Shown: in pieces, positions 32,968 to 40,607 of the stretch
Layout of the letters: each line of letters opens with the position of its first letter
Numbering within the stretch: position 1 is the stretch's first letter
Source: Streptomyces morookaense
GTDB lineage: Bacteria; Actinomycetota; Actinomycetes; Streptomycetales; Streptomycetaceae
Assembly (NCBI RefSeq): GCF_013030945.1
Contig: NZ_JABBXF010000002.1
Coordinates: forward strand, 1 to 64,000
Length of the DNA stretch: 64,000 nt
Reading direction: 5' to 3'
Program-made: the position numbers and the translations under genes
The notes under the pieces: model-generated
The model's input: only the letters and a program-made list of their open reading frames with translations
Told to the model about the DNA's origin: nothing
Databases searched by the model: none

Positions 32968-34229
32968 CCGCAGCCACCGCACAGGACGCCCGCCTCGGGC
33001 GCGGCGCGATCGTGCTGCTCACCGTGGGCACCGGCCTGTCCGTCGCCAACAACTACTACGTGCAGCCGCTGCTCGGCGCCATCGGCCGCGAGTTCGACCT
33101 GCCCGCGGGACAGGCCGGGCTGCTGGTCACCGTGGCGCAGAGCGCGTACGCCGCGGCCCTGCTCCTCGTCCTCCCGCTCGGCGACCTGCTCGAACGGCGC
33201 CGGCTCATCGTCGGCCTGTGCACGGCCTGTTCCGCCAGCCTCGTCCTGATGGCGAGCGCCGGTTCGGAGGCCGTCCTGCTGGCGGGGGCGGGGCTGGTGG
33301 GGCTGTGCTCCGTCGTCACGCAGGTGATGGTGCCCTACGCGGCTTCCCTCGCCGCTCCCGACCGGCGCGGCCGCGTGGTGGGCACGGTGATGGCCGGGCT
33401 GCTGTGCGGCATCCTCTTCGCACGGACCGTGGCGGGTGCGGTGGCGCAGTGGGCCGGGTGGCACGCGGTGTACTGGTGGGCGGCGGGCATGATGCTGCTG
33501 CTGGCCGTGGCGGCCCGGGCAGTGCTGCCGGCGTACCGGGAGGCGGGTGCTCCGGATTACCGGCGCCTGGTCGCCTCGGTGTTCACCCTCTTCGCCCGGG
33601 AGCCCGTGCTGCGGCTGCGGGCGGCGTACGGGGCTCTGTCGTTCGCGGCGTTCAGTGTGCTGTGGACCTCCCTGTCCTTCCTGCTGTCCGCGCCTCCCTA
33701 CTCCTACTCGACCGGCGCCATCGGCCTGTTCGGACTGGCCGGACTGGCCGGGGCGCTGGCCGCGGCCCGGGCCGGGCGACTCGCGGACCGCGGGCTGGCG
33801 GGCGCCGTCACGGGCGCCACCGCACTGCTGCTGTTCCTGGTGTGGCTCCCCCTCGGGCTCGGCGGCACGCTGCTGCCGGTCCTCGTGCTGGGCATCGTCG
33901 TGTTCGACCTGGCCGCCCAGGGGATGCACATCACCAACCAGAGCGAGATCTACCGCCTGGCACCCGAGGCCAGGTCCCGGCTCACCTCGGCCTACATGAC
34001 GACGTACTTCCTCGCGGGCGCGGCGGGTTCGGCGCTCGCCTCGCTGGCCTGGGCCCGGTGGGGCTGGACCGGGGTCGCGCTCCTGGGCGCCGTGTTCGGG
34101 GCGGCGACGACCGCCCTGTGGCTGGCCTCCGCGCGGCGCTCCCGGCCGCCCGAGGGCTCGTGTGCGGCGGACGCGCCGGACACGGCGCAGGCCGGAACTC
34201 CCGACTCGCCGGAAAGCCGTACGCCATGA
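32964..34229 (+). CDS. MFS transporter
   Basis: This 421-residue protein has 12 predicted transmembrane helices with the MFS opening LSVANNYYVQPLLGAIGREF and loop 2-3 motif PLGDLLERRR. IGLFGLAGLAGALAAARAGRL and YMTTYFLAGAAGSALASL follow in the second half. It resembles the drug/metabolite proton antiporters related to YfnB/AraJ. Its ATG overlaps the NUDIX stop and its own stop overlaps the NO synthase ATG, so the three are translationally linked. It may export a product of the cluster. Confidence 0.87.
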   Translation: MTAATAQDARLGRGAIVLLTVGTGLSVANNYYVQPLLGAIGREFDLPAGQAGLLVTVAQSAYAAALLLVLPLGDLLERRRLIVGLCTACSASLVLMASAGSEAVLLAGAGLVGLCSVVTQVMVPYAASLAAPDRRGRVVGTVMAGLLCGILFARTVAGAVAQWAGWHAVYWWAAGMMLLLAVAARAVLPAYREAGAPDYRRLVASVFTLFAREPVLRLRAAYGALSFAAFSVLWTSLSFLLSAPPYSYSTGAIGLFGLAGLAGALAAARAGRLADRGLAGAVTGATALLLFLVWLPLGLGGTLLPVLVLGIVVFDLAAQGMHITNQSEIYRLAPEARSRLTSAYMTTYFLAGAAGSALASLAWARWGWTGVALLGAVFGAATTALWLASARRSRPPEGSCAADAPDTAQAGTPDSPESRTP

Positions 34230-35302
34230 GGCGGGAGGCGGTCCGCGCCGCGGCGGAGGCGTTCGTGCGCCTCCACCACCACGAGAACCCCGCCGCGGGC
34301 CCGCCCGAGCCGCGGCTGGCGGAGGTGGCCGAGGAGATCTCCCGCACCGGGACCTACCGGCACACGCCGGAGGAGCTGGAGTTCGGGGCCAAGGTCGCCT
34401 GGCGCAACAGCGTCCGCTGCATCGGCCGGCTGTACTGGCGCTCGCTGACGGTGCGGGACCGGCGGGACGTGAACACTGCCGAGGAGATCGCCGAGGAGGC
34501 GGTCCGGCACCTGCAGCAGTCGACCAACGGCGGGCGGATACGCCCGTACGTCACGGTGTTCGCCCCCGACGCGCCCGGGCGGCCCGGGCCGCGCATCCAC
34601 AACGCCCAGCTCGTGCGCTACGCGGGCTACTCGCGCCCCGACGGCTCCGTCCTGGGCGACCCGGTGAGCGTGGAGCTCACCGCTCTCGCGCAGGGCCTGG
34701 GCTGGCCCGGCGGGCCGGGCACCCCGTTCGATGTGCTGCCGCTGGTCGTGGAGGGCTGCGGCGAGAAGCCGCGCTGGTTCGAGCTGCCGGACTCGGCGGT
34801 GCTCCAAGTGCCGCTGACGCACCCGGAGTTCGACTGGTTCGTGCAGCTGGGCCTGCGCTGGTACGCGGTGCCGGCCGTCTCCGACATGCGGCTGGAGATC
34901 GGTGGCGTGGGCTATCCGCTGGCCCCTTTCAACGGCTGGTACATGGGCACCGAGATCGGCGCCCGCAACCTGGCCGACACCGCCCGCTACGACCTGCTGC
35001 CGCAGATCGCGCGGCTGATGGGACTGGACGTCTCCCGGGACCGCTCGCTGTGGAAGGACCGGGCGCTGGTGGAGCTCAACGTCGCCGTGCTCCACTCCTT
35101 CGAACGGGCGGGAGTCGCCATGAGCGACCACCACACCGAGGCCCGCCGGTTCCTCGACCACGTCGCCCGCGAGGAACGCGCCGGGCGGCAGGTCGGGGCC
35201 GACTGGTCGTGGATCGTGCCGCCGCTCTCGGGGGCCGCCACGCCCGTCTTCCACCGCTACTACGACACCGAGCAGCGCTTTCCGGCGTTCCTGCACCCTT
35301 AG
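34226..35302 (+). CDS. nos: Bacterial nitric oxide synthase oxygenase
   Basis: This 358-residue protein is a stand-alone NOS oxygenase domain; it makes NO and citrulline from arginine. The heme thiolate is Cys65 in AWRNSVRCIGRLYW. EFDWFVQLGLRWYAVPAVSD, PFNGWYMGTEIGARNL with the arginine-binding Glu243, and LVELNVAVLHSFERAGV continue the family pattern. No reductase domain is present, so a cellular flavoprotein must supply electrons. Its ATG overlaps the MFS stop (ATGA). In Streptomyces, NOS is known from thaxtomin nitration and as a free enzyme; no nitrating P450 is seen nearby here. Confidence 0.93.
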   Translation: MRREAVRAAAEAFVRLHHHENPAAGPPEPRLAEVAEEISRTGTYRHTPEELEFGAKVAWRNSVRCIGRLYWRSLTVRDRRDVNTAEEIAEEAVRHLQQSTNGGRIRPYVTVFAPDAPGRPGPRIHNAQLVRYAGYSRPDGSVLGDPVSVELTALAQGLGWPGGPGTPFDVLPLVVEGCGEKPRWFELPDSAVLQVPLTHPEFDWFVQLGLRWYAVPAVSDMRLEIGGVGYPLAPFNGWYMGTEIGARNLADTARYDLLPQIARLMGLDVSRDRSLWKDRALVELNVAVLHSFERAGVAMSDHHTEARRFLDHVAREERAGRQVGADWSWIVPPLSGAATPVFHRYYDTEQRFPAFLHP

Positions 35303-36630
35303 GGGGCGCCCCTCGCGGGGCGCCGGTTCAGCACCGCGTTCAGCACCACCGCCGTCACGCACGCCGCGCTCACCCCCGAATCCAGGATCGTCCTCAGGGT
35401 GGCGGGCACCGCCGCGGCGCCGTAGAAGTCCCGGGACACCACGGGAATCATCCCGACCCCCAGCGACACCGCCGCCACCAGCAGGTTCTCGCCCTTGTCG
35501 AGCCCGGACCGCGCCAGTACCTCCACTCCGCTCACCGCCACCGAGCCGAACAGCACGACGGCCGCACCGCCCAGCACCGGCCGCGGCACCACCGCGATCA
35601 ACGAGGCGGCGACGGGGCTCAGGCCGAGGAGGACGAAGACGACCCCGCACGCGGCGACGGTGAACCGGCTGCGCACCCGGGTGATGGCGACCAGGCCGAT
35701 GTTCTGCGCGAAGGCGCTGTTGGCAAAGCCGTTGAAGAAGGGGCTCAGCGCCGTGCCGAGGGTGTCCGCCCGCAGGCCGGCCGCGATGACCTGCTCGTCC
35801 GCCGGGCGTTCGACGATCTCGCCGAGGGCGAGCATGTCGGCCGTGCTCTCCGTCATGGACACCAGCATCAGCACGCACATCGAGACGATCGCCGGCAGCG
35901 TGAACTGCGGGTGCCCGAAATGGAAGGGGGCGGGGAAGCCCACCACCGCCGCTTCCCGCACGGGCGTCGCGTCGACGGCGCCGACGGGGACGGCGAGCAG
36001 GGTGCCGGCCACCAGGCCCAGCAGAATCGCGATCTGCTGCAGGAATCCCCGCAACAGCCGCCGCAGCGCCAGCACGATCACCAATGTCGTTGCCGCCAGG
36101 GCGAGATCGGTCATGGAGGCCGGCCGATCGGTGTGACCGTTCTGGATCCAGCCGAAGGCGACCGGAAGGAGCGACATGCCGATCAGCGTGATGACGGACC
36201 CGCTGACGACGGGAGGGAAGAAGCGGACGAGTCTGCAGAAGTACGGGGCCAGTACGAAGCCCAGCACGCCCGCCACCATGACGGCCCCGTAGATGACGGG
36301 CAGGGCGGTGCTCCGGTCCGCCCGGCCGTCGGCGACCGCGAGCATCGGTGCGACACCGGCGAACGAGACGCCGTTCACGAACGGCAGCCGCGCGCCGACC
36401 TTCCAGAAGCCGATCGTCTGGAGCAGCGTGGCCAGCCCGGCCGTGAAGAGGCTCGCGCCCACCAGGAACGTGAGCTGAGCCGGGCGGAGCCCGACGTACG
36501 CACCGATGACCAACGGCGGTGCCACCACGCCCGCATAGCTGGCGGCGACGTGCTGCAGGCCACCGGCGAGCAGTCTGCCGGGCCCCGGCAGCCGGTCCAC
36601 GGGGTGGACGCCACTGGGCGGAGCGGCCAC
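35299..36630 (-). CDS. Xanthine/uracil permease family transporter (NCS2)
   Basis: This 443-residue membrane protein has ~14 transmembrane spans. GLQHVAASYAGVVAPPLVIG is the family opening and HFGHPQFTLPAIVSMCVLML follows before the key TESTADMLALGE motif. GFANSAFAQNIGLVAITRV includes the QNIG signature of nucleobase permeases. The GTG has AGGAGG 7 bases ahead. It is the last gene of a uricase operon and probably imports urate or xanthine. Its stop overlaps the convergent NO synthase stop by four bases. Confidence 0.9.
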   Translation of the reverse strand: MAAPPSGVHPVDRLPGPGRLLAGGLQHVAASYAGVVAPPLVIGAYVGLRPAQLTFLVGASLFTAGLATLLQTIGFWKVGARLPFVNGVSFAGVAPMLAVADGRADRSTALPVIYGAVMVAGVLGFVLAPYFCRLVRFFPPVVSGSVITLIGMSLLPVAFGWIQNGHTDRPASMTDLALAATTLVIVLALRRLLRGFLQQIAILLGLVAGTLLAVPVGAVDATPVREAAVVGFPAPFHFGHPQFTLPAIVSMCVLMLVSMTESTADMLALGEIVERPADEQVIAAGLRADTLGTALSPFFNGFANSAFAQNIGLVAITRVRSRFTVAACGVVFVLLGLSPVAASLIAVVPRPVLGGAAVVLFGSVAVSGVEVLARSGLDKGENLLVAAVSLGVGMIPVVSRDFYGAAAVPATLRTILDSGVSAACVTAVVLNAVLNRRPARGAP

Positions 36631-36679
36631 GGCGGTTCCTCCTGTCGGTGGGGGTGGGGGCGCCCGATGGCCGCCCGGC

Positions 36680-38041
36680 TCAGCCGGCGGCGATCCGCGC
36701 GAGGCGCCGGGCCTGGTCGCGGGCCTCGCGGGCGATGTCGTCCTCGTCGGCGGTGACCAGCCGCCCGTGCTCGACGACCGGGCGCCCGTCGACGAGGGAG
36801 AGGGTGACGGGCGCGGGGGCTCCGAGCACGAGGGCGGCGACGGGGTCGGCGATGGTGGAGTGGCCGAGCCCGTCCAGCTTCCACAGCACCAGGTCCGCGA
36901 GCTTGCCCGCCTCCAGCGACCCGGTCTCCGTGGCCCGGCCCAGCACCTGGGCACCGCCGTACGTCCCCATCCGCAGTGCCTGACGCACCGTCAAGGCATC
37001 GGATCCGCCCGCCAGTCGGTTGACGAGAAGGCTGTTGCGCAGTTCGGTGTGCAGTTCCCCGGACTCGTTGGAGGCCGTGCCGTCCACACCGAGCCCGACC
37101 GGGACTCCGGCGGCGAGCAGGGCGGGGACGGGGGCGGTCCCGGCGGCGAGGCGGGCGTTGGAGGACGGGCAGTGGGCCACGCCGGTGCCGGTGCGGGCGA
37201 AAGCCGCGATGTCGGCGGCGTTCATGTGGACGCAGTGCGCCATCCACACGTCCTCGCCCAGCCAACCGGTCGATTCCAGATACTCGGTGGGCCCCATGCC
37301 GAACAGTTCCTTGCAGAACTGCTCCTCCTCCACCGACTCCGAGCCATGGGTGTGCAGCCGTACGCCCTTGCGGCGGGCGAGGGCGGCCGATTCGCGCAGC
37401 AGCTCGGTCGAGACGGAGAACGGCGAGCAGGGCGCGACGCCGATGCGCAGCATGGAGTCGGGTGACGGGTCGTGGTGGGCGTCGACGGCCGCCTCGGTGG
37501 CGGCCAGTGCGGCCTCGGTGGTCTCGACGGCGAAGTCGGGGGGCAGCCCGCCCTGCGACTGCCCCCGGTCCATCGAGCCGCGGGTGGGGCTGAAGCGCAC
37601 GCCCAGTTCGCGGGCCGCGCGGATCTCGGCGCCCAGCAGGTCGCCGGCGCCGCGGGGGAAGACGTAGTGGTGGTCCATGGCGAGGGTGACGCCGCCGCGG
37701 ACCATCATGGCCAGGGAGCCGCGCGCGGCCGCGTAGAGCATCTCCTCGTCGATGCGCGCCCAGACGGGATAGAGGGCGACGAGCCAGTCGAAGAGGATGG
37801 CGTCCTGGGCGAGGCCGCGCGTGAGCCACTGGTAGAAGTGGTGGTGGGTGTTGACCAGGCCGGGCGTGAGCAGATGCCCGGTGCCGTCGATGCGCCGGAC
37901 GGCGCCGTCCGGTTGCCCGGGCGCGGGCCCGGGTCCCACGGCTTCGATCCGGTTGCCCGCGACGACGACGTGCCCGGAGGCGTACTCGGTGTCGTGGGCG
38001 TCCACGGTGGCGACGGCGCAGTTCTCGATGACGATGCGCAC
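36680..38041 (-). CDS. 8-oxoguanine deaminase-type amidohydrolase
   Basis: This 453-residue enzyme belongs to the guanine deaminase/atrazine chlorohydrolase branch of amidohydrolases. Metal and catalytic residues appear in NTHHHFYQWLTRG, HTHGSESVEEE, AHCVHMNAADIA and VGLGVDGTASNES. The FYQWLTRGLAQDAILFDWL stretch is typical of the 8-oxoguanine deaminase group. The reaction would deaminate an oxidised purine to urate, feeding uricase in the same operon. GTG start. Substrate assignment rests on the family, and cytosine or guanine deamination is possible. Confidence 0.85.
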   Translation of the reverse strand: MRIVIENCAVATVDAHDTEYASGHVVVAGNRIEAVGPGPAPGQPDGAVRRIDGTGHLLTPGLVNTHHHFYQWLTRGLAQDAILFDWLVALYPVWARIDEEMLYAAARGSLAMMVRGGVTLAMDHHYVFPRGAGDLLGAEIRAARELGVRFSPTRGSMDRGQSQGGLPPDFAVETTEAALAATEAAVDAHHDPSPDSMLRIGVAPCSPFSVSTELLRESAALARRKGVRLHTHGSESVEEEQFCKELFGMGPTEYLESTGWLGEDVWMAHCVHMNAADIAAFARTGTGVAHCPSSNARLAAGTAPVPALLAAGVPVGLGVDGTASNESGELHTELRNSLLVNRLAGGSDALTVRQALRMGTYGGAQVLGRATETGSLEAGKLADLVLWKLDGLGHSTIADPVAALVLGAPAPVTLSLVDGRPVVEHGRLVTADEDDIAREARDQARRLARIAAG

Positions 38042-38083
38042 GGTTGAATCCTTTCTGCCGGGGAACTGCGCGGGCAGCCGCCG

Positions 38084-38977
38084 TCAAAGAACGGCGAGGC
38101 CGGCCTCCGCGCCCTCGCGCAACACGGTGGCCTCGATGAGCCCATAGGGGCGATCCGCCACGAAGTACACCTCGTTGTCGTTCTTGAGCCCGAACGGCTC
38201 CAGGTCCACGAGGAAGTGGTGCTTGTTGGGGAGGGAGAGCCGTATCTCGTCGATCCCGGGACACCGGTCGACGACCCGCGTACCCATCGCGTACAGCGTC
38301 TGCTGCAGCGAGTACGAATACGTCTCGGCAAAGGCCTGCAGCAGGCAGTCCCGCGCCCGCGCGTACACGTCGTCCCAGTCCGCGCCGGCGACCCCCGCAT
38401 CGTCCGTCGCGCCGTGCCGCCAGCGGGCGTTCACCTCGGTGGCGAGGATCCGGTCGCGGGTCTCCTGGAGCGTGGTGTAGCGGTCCTTCACATAGCCGTG
38501 GAACTCGGAGTCGGTGGAGTTGAGGACGGTGAGGCCGGTGAGCCCGGAGATGATCTGCCATCGCTCGCCGTCGTAGGTGATCTGCGCGGTGCGGGTCTCG
38601 CGGTTCGCGCGGACGAAGGAGTGCCGCGCCTCGCGGGTGTCCGAGGGCGGGATCCGCTCCCACACGTACTCCTCGATGCGGATCCGTGCGGTGGTGATCG
38701 CCTCCTGACTGGTCACGAAGTGCCGGGCGAGGCGCATGCCGAACTGCTCGGCCGAGGCGATGCCGTGTTCCTTGGCGAAGGCGAAGACGGTGTTCTTGGT
38801 GGCGTCGGTGGTCAGGACGTCGGCGTTGGAGCCGGTGAGGTGGGTCGCGGTCAGGTCGCCGGAGAGCGCGACGGAGACGTTGAGGTCCTTGATGTGGTGG
38901 ACGGCGCCGTTGCGGGTGATCCGCACGACGCGGCTCTCCGCCTTGCCGTACTGGTTCTGGCCGAGCATCGCAGGCAT
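38084..38977 (-). CDS. Uricase (factor-independent urate hydroxylase)
   Basis: This 297-residue enzyme oxidises urate to 5-hydroxyisourate without a cofactor. The catalytic lysine is Lys12 in QYGKAESRVVRI, followed by the oxyanion Thr in LTTDATKNTVFAFAKEH. FVTSQEAITTARIRIEEY and the closing IRLSLPNKHHFLVDLEPFG are conserved, as is the family length. GGGAGC lies 6 bases before the ATG. It follows the fused decarboxylase/hydrolase gene by two bases, so the three steps from urate to allantoin are co-translated. Confidence 0.95.
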   Translation of the reverse strand: MPAMLGQNQYGKAESRVVRITRNGAVHHIKDLNVSVALSGDLTATHLTGSNADVLTTDATKNTVFAFAKEHGIASAEQFGMRLARHFVTSQEAITTARIRIEEYVWERIPPSDTREARHSFVRANRETRTAQITYDGERWQIISGLTGLTVLNSTDSEFHGYVKDRYTTLQETRDRILATEVNARWRHGATDDAGVAGADWDDVYARARDCLLQAFAETYSYSLQQTLYAMGTRVVDRCPGIDEIRLSLPNKHHFLVDLEPFGLKNDNEVYFVADRPYGLIEATVLREGAEAGLAVL

Positions 38978-38979
38978 GG

Positions 38980-39810
38980 CTAGCTCCCTCGGTAGACGGA
39001 AAAGCCGAACGGGCTGAGCAGCAGCGGTACGTGGTAGTGCTCGCCGGGCGCGACGGCGAAGGCGACGGCCACTTCGGGGAAGAAGCCGGCGCCGCAGGGT
39101 TCCGTCGCGAAGACCAGGCGGGCATGGGGCGCCTCCGCCGGGAGGGCGGGGAGGTCCTTGCAGCGCCCGTCGGAGTCGGTCGCCGACGTGCCGAGGGGCT
39201 GCCAGGCGGTGCCGCTGCCGTCCCGTACGGAGAGGGCGACGGCGACGCCCGCGGCCGGGCGGCCGGCGGCGGTGTCCAGGATGTGCGTGGAGACGGTCGC
39301 TCCTTCCGTGCCGGCCAGGCGGGCGAGCCGCAAGCGGTTGATCTTCGCGAGCTCCTCCCGCACGATCTCGCGCTCGCGTTGCGGGGAGTTGTCGATTCTG
39401 TTGCGGACGGCGTCCAGCATCTCCTCGGCGCTGCGGCCGGTGGCGCAGATCAGGAAGACATGCCCGAACTTCTCCTGGTAGGCGAGGTTCGACGCGAGCA
39501 TCTCGGCGCGGAGTGCGGCCGGAGCGCCCGCCATGCCGCGCTGTTCGCGGGCGGAACCGGGGTCGCCGGGCTCCGGCCGGCCGATGGGCGGATGCCCGGC
39601 GAGCGCCTCGTCCAGATCGGCCGGGCCGAGACGCGCCACGGCGGCGTCGCTCGCCGCGTAGAGGGCCTCGGCGTCGGGATAAGGGCGTCCCGCAAGAACT
39701 TCTTTGCCCCATGCGTCACTTGCGCAGACGGTGCGCAGTGCGGCGAGGGCGGTGGCGTCGTCGGCCGCGTTGAAGCGGCCGAGGGCGGGTGGTGCCGAAC
39801 TCGGTGTCAC
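38980..39810 (-). CDS. Fused OHCU decarboxylase / 5-hydroxyisourate hydrolase
   Basis: This 276-residue chain holds both enzymes that turn 5-hydroxyisourate into S-allantoin. Residues ~1-165 are OHCU decarboxylase (AGHPPIG with catalytic His73, SNLAYQEKFGHVFLICATGRS). Residues ~172-276 are transthyretin-like hydroxyisourate hydrolase (VSTHILDTAAGRPAAGV, GEHYHVPLLLSPFGFSVYRGS ending in the YRGS motif). The junction (RLARLAGTEGATVSTH) has no internal start codon, so this is one protein, as in plant allantoin synthase. GGAGG sits 5 bases ahead of the GTG. It opens the urate operon. Confidence 0.93.
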   Translation of the reverse strand: MTPSSAPPALGRFNAADDATALAALRTVCASDAWGKEVLAGRPYPDAEALYAASDAAVARLGPADLDEALAGHPPIGRPEPGDPGSAREQRGMAGAPAALRAEMLASNLAYQEKFGHVFLICATGRSAEEMLDAVRNRIDNSPQREREIVREELAKINRLRLARLAGTEGATVSTHILDTAAGRPAAGVAVALSVRDGSGTAWQPLGTSATDSDGRCKDLPALPAEAPHARLVFATEPCGAGFFPEVAVAFAVAPGEHYHVPLLLSPFGFSVYRGS

Positions 39811-39857
39811 GGTGACCTCCGTTCGCTGGGCTCAGCTAACGCCTGCGGGAGATTGCC

Positions 39858-39874
39858 GTCAACAGTTTGTTGAA
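39858..39874. promoter_or_regulatory. Inverted repeat GTCAACA-N3-TGTTGAA upstream of the urate operon
   Basis: GTCAACAGTTTGTTGAA is an inverted repeat lying 48 bp upstream of the fused-enzyme GTG. Reversed, it reads TTCAACA-N3-TGTTGAC, the same box as in the allB/allR gap. It sits where a repressor would block the urate operon promoter. Confidence 0.65.
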
Positions 39875-39885
39875 TATCTGCGGCC

Positions 39886-40242
39886 CTACGGGGCGCGGTT
39901 CAGATAGTTGTAGACGGTGAAGCGGCTCACCCCGAGCGCGGCGGCCACCGTCTCGACGCCGTGCCGCAGGGTGAAGGCGCCGCGCGCCTCCAGGTTGCGG
40001 ACGACCGACTGCTTCTCCCTGCGGTCGAGTTGGGCCAGCGGCATCCCGTGGCGGCGCTCCAGGTCGGACAGGATGCGGTCGAGCGAGTCCGCGAGGTGCG
40101 GGAGGCGTACGGCCACGACCGGGCTGCCCTCCCAGGACAGCACCACGTCGTCGGCGCCGGCCGCCTCGGGCTCCAGCAGTTGCCCGCCGAGGGCGGCCAC
40201 GAGCGGCTCGACGGCGGTACGGAAGGGGTGTTCGTCGCTCAC
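39886..40242 (-). CDS. YheO/DauR-like HTH regulator (short)
   Basis: This 118-residue protein ends in a helix-turn-helix of the YheO/DauR kind: LDRREKQSVVRNLEARGAFT followed by GVETVAAALGVSRFTVYNYL. The N-terminal ~60 residues are shorter than the PAS-like part of full DauR proteins. It lies directly before the urate operon on the same strand, with an operator-like repeat between, and is a candidate local regulator of purine breakdown. GTG start overlapping the stop of the upstream gene (GTGA). Confidence 0.8.
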   Translation of the reverse strand: MSDEHPFRTAVEPLVAALGGQLLEPEAAGADDVVLSWEGSPVVAVRLPHLADSLDRILSDLERRHGMPLAQLDRREKQSVVRNLEARGAFTLRHGVETVAAALGVSRFTVYNYLNRAP

Positions 40243-40499
40243 GCTTCCCGTCCCCCCGTGTCGCCGAGGACGTTGACCTGCACCGAGACCCGGGTGGCCC
40301 CGGAGGCGAGCGAGGTGCGCAGCACCTCGCCGAGGGCGGCGAGCACGGCGTCGGCCGCGCCCTCGACCGTGTTGCCGAACGGCCCGACATCCACCGCATC
40401 GAGCGCGGCACCCTGCACCGCCTCGCGGGCCGCCACCGCGTGGGGCGGGGGCTCGTCGAGGTCGAAGGGCTCGGTCGTGAACTCCGCTCGCAATCGCAC
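40239..40499 (-). CDS. Thiamine-binding (MTH1187/DUF77-like) protein
   Basis: This 86-residue protein has the ferredoxin-like pattern of the MTH1187/YqgV family: VRLRAEFTTEPFDL, AVDVGPFGNTVEGAADAVLA and GATRVSVQVNVLGDTG. The GPFGNTVEG turn is conserved in members that bind thiamin-type ligands. It is translated just ahead of the HTH gene (GTGA overlap) and divergent from hyi. A ligand-sensing role for the HTH protein is possible, and Gcl, across the divide, uses thiamin diphosphate. Confidence 0.7.
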   Translation of the reverse strand: MRLRAEFTTEPFDLDEPPPHAVAAREAVQGAALDAVDVGPFGNTVEGAADAVLAALGEVLRTSLASGATRVSVQVNVLGDTGGREA

Positions 40500-40557
40500 G
40501 CCGTCAACCTACTGCCTGGCGGCGGACCTTGACAGCGCCGGACGGCAGTGAGCAGTC

Positions 40558-40593
40558 TTTCGTATGACAGAAGTCAACTTCCGCTATACGGAA
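40558..40593 (+). promoter_or_regulatory. Double operator of the hyi-glxR-gcl operon
   Basis: TTTCGTATGACAGAA (40558-40572) and the perfect inverted repeat TTCCGCTATACGGAA (40579-40593) start 21 bp apart, two helical turns, just before the hyi start. Related boxes lie upstream of malate synthase (22017) and, weaker, of allR (19829). AllR or another IclR protein is the likely binder. Confidence 0.7.
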
Positions 40594-40607
40594 GGAATGT
40601 AGACGCT

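Noticed and set aside
30789..35302. The NOS block as a thaxtomin-type nitration cluster.
   Set aside because: No P450 of the TxtE kind, no NRPS modules and no TxtR-like regulator are present.
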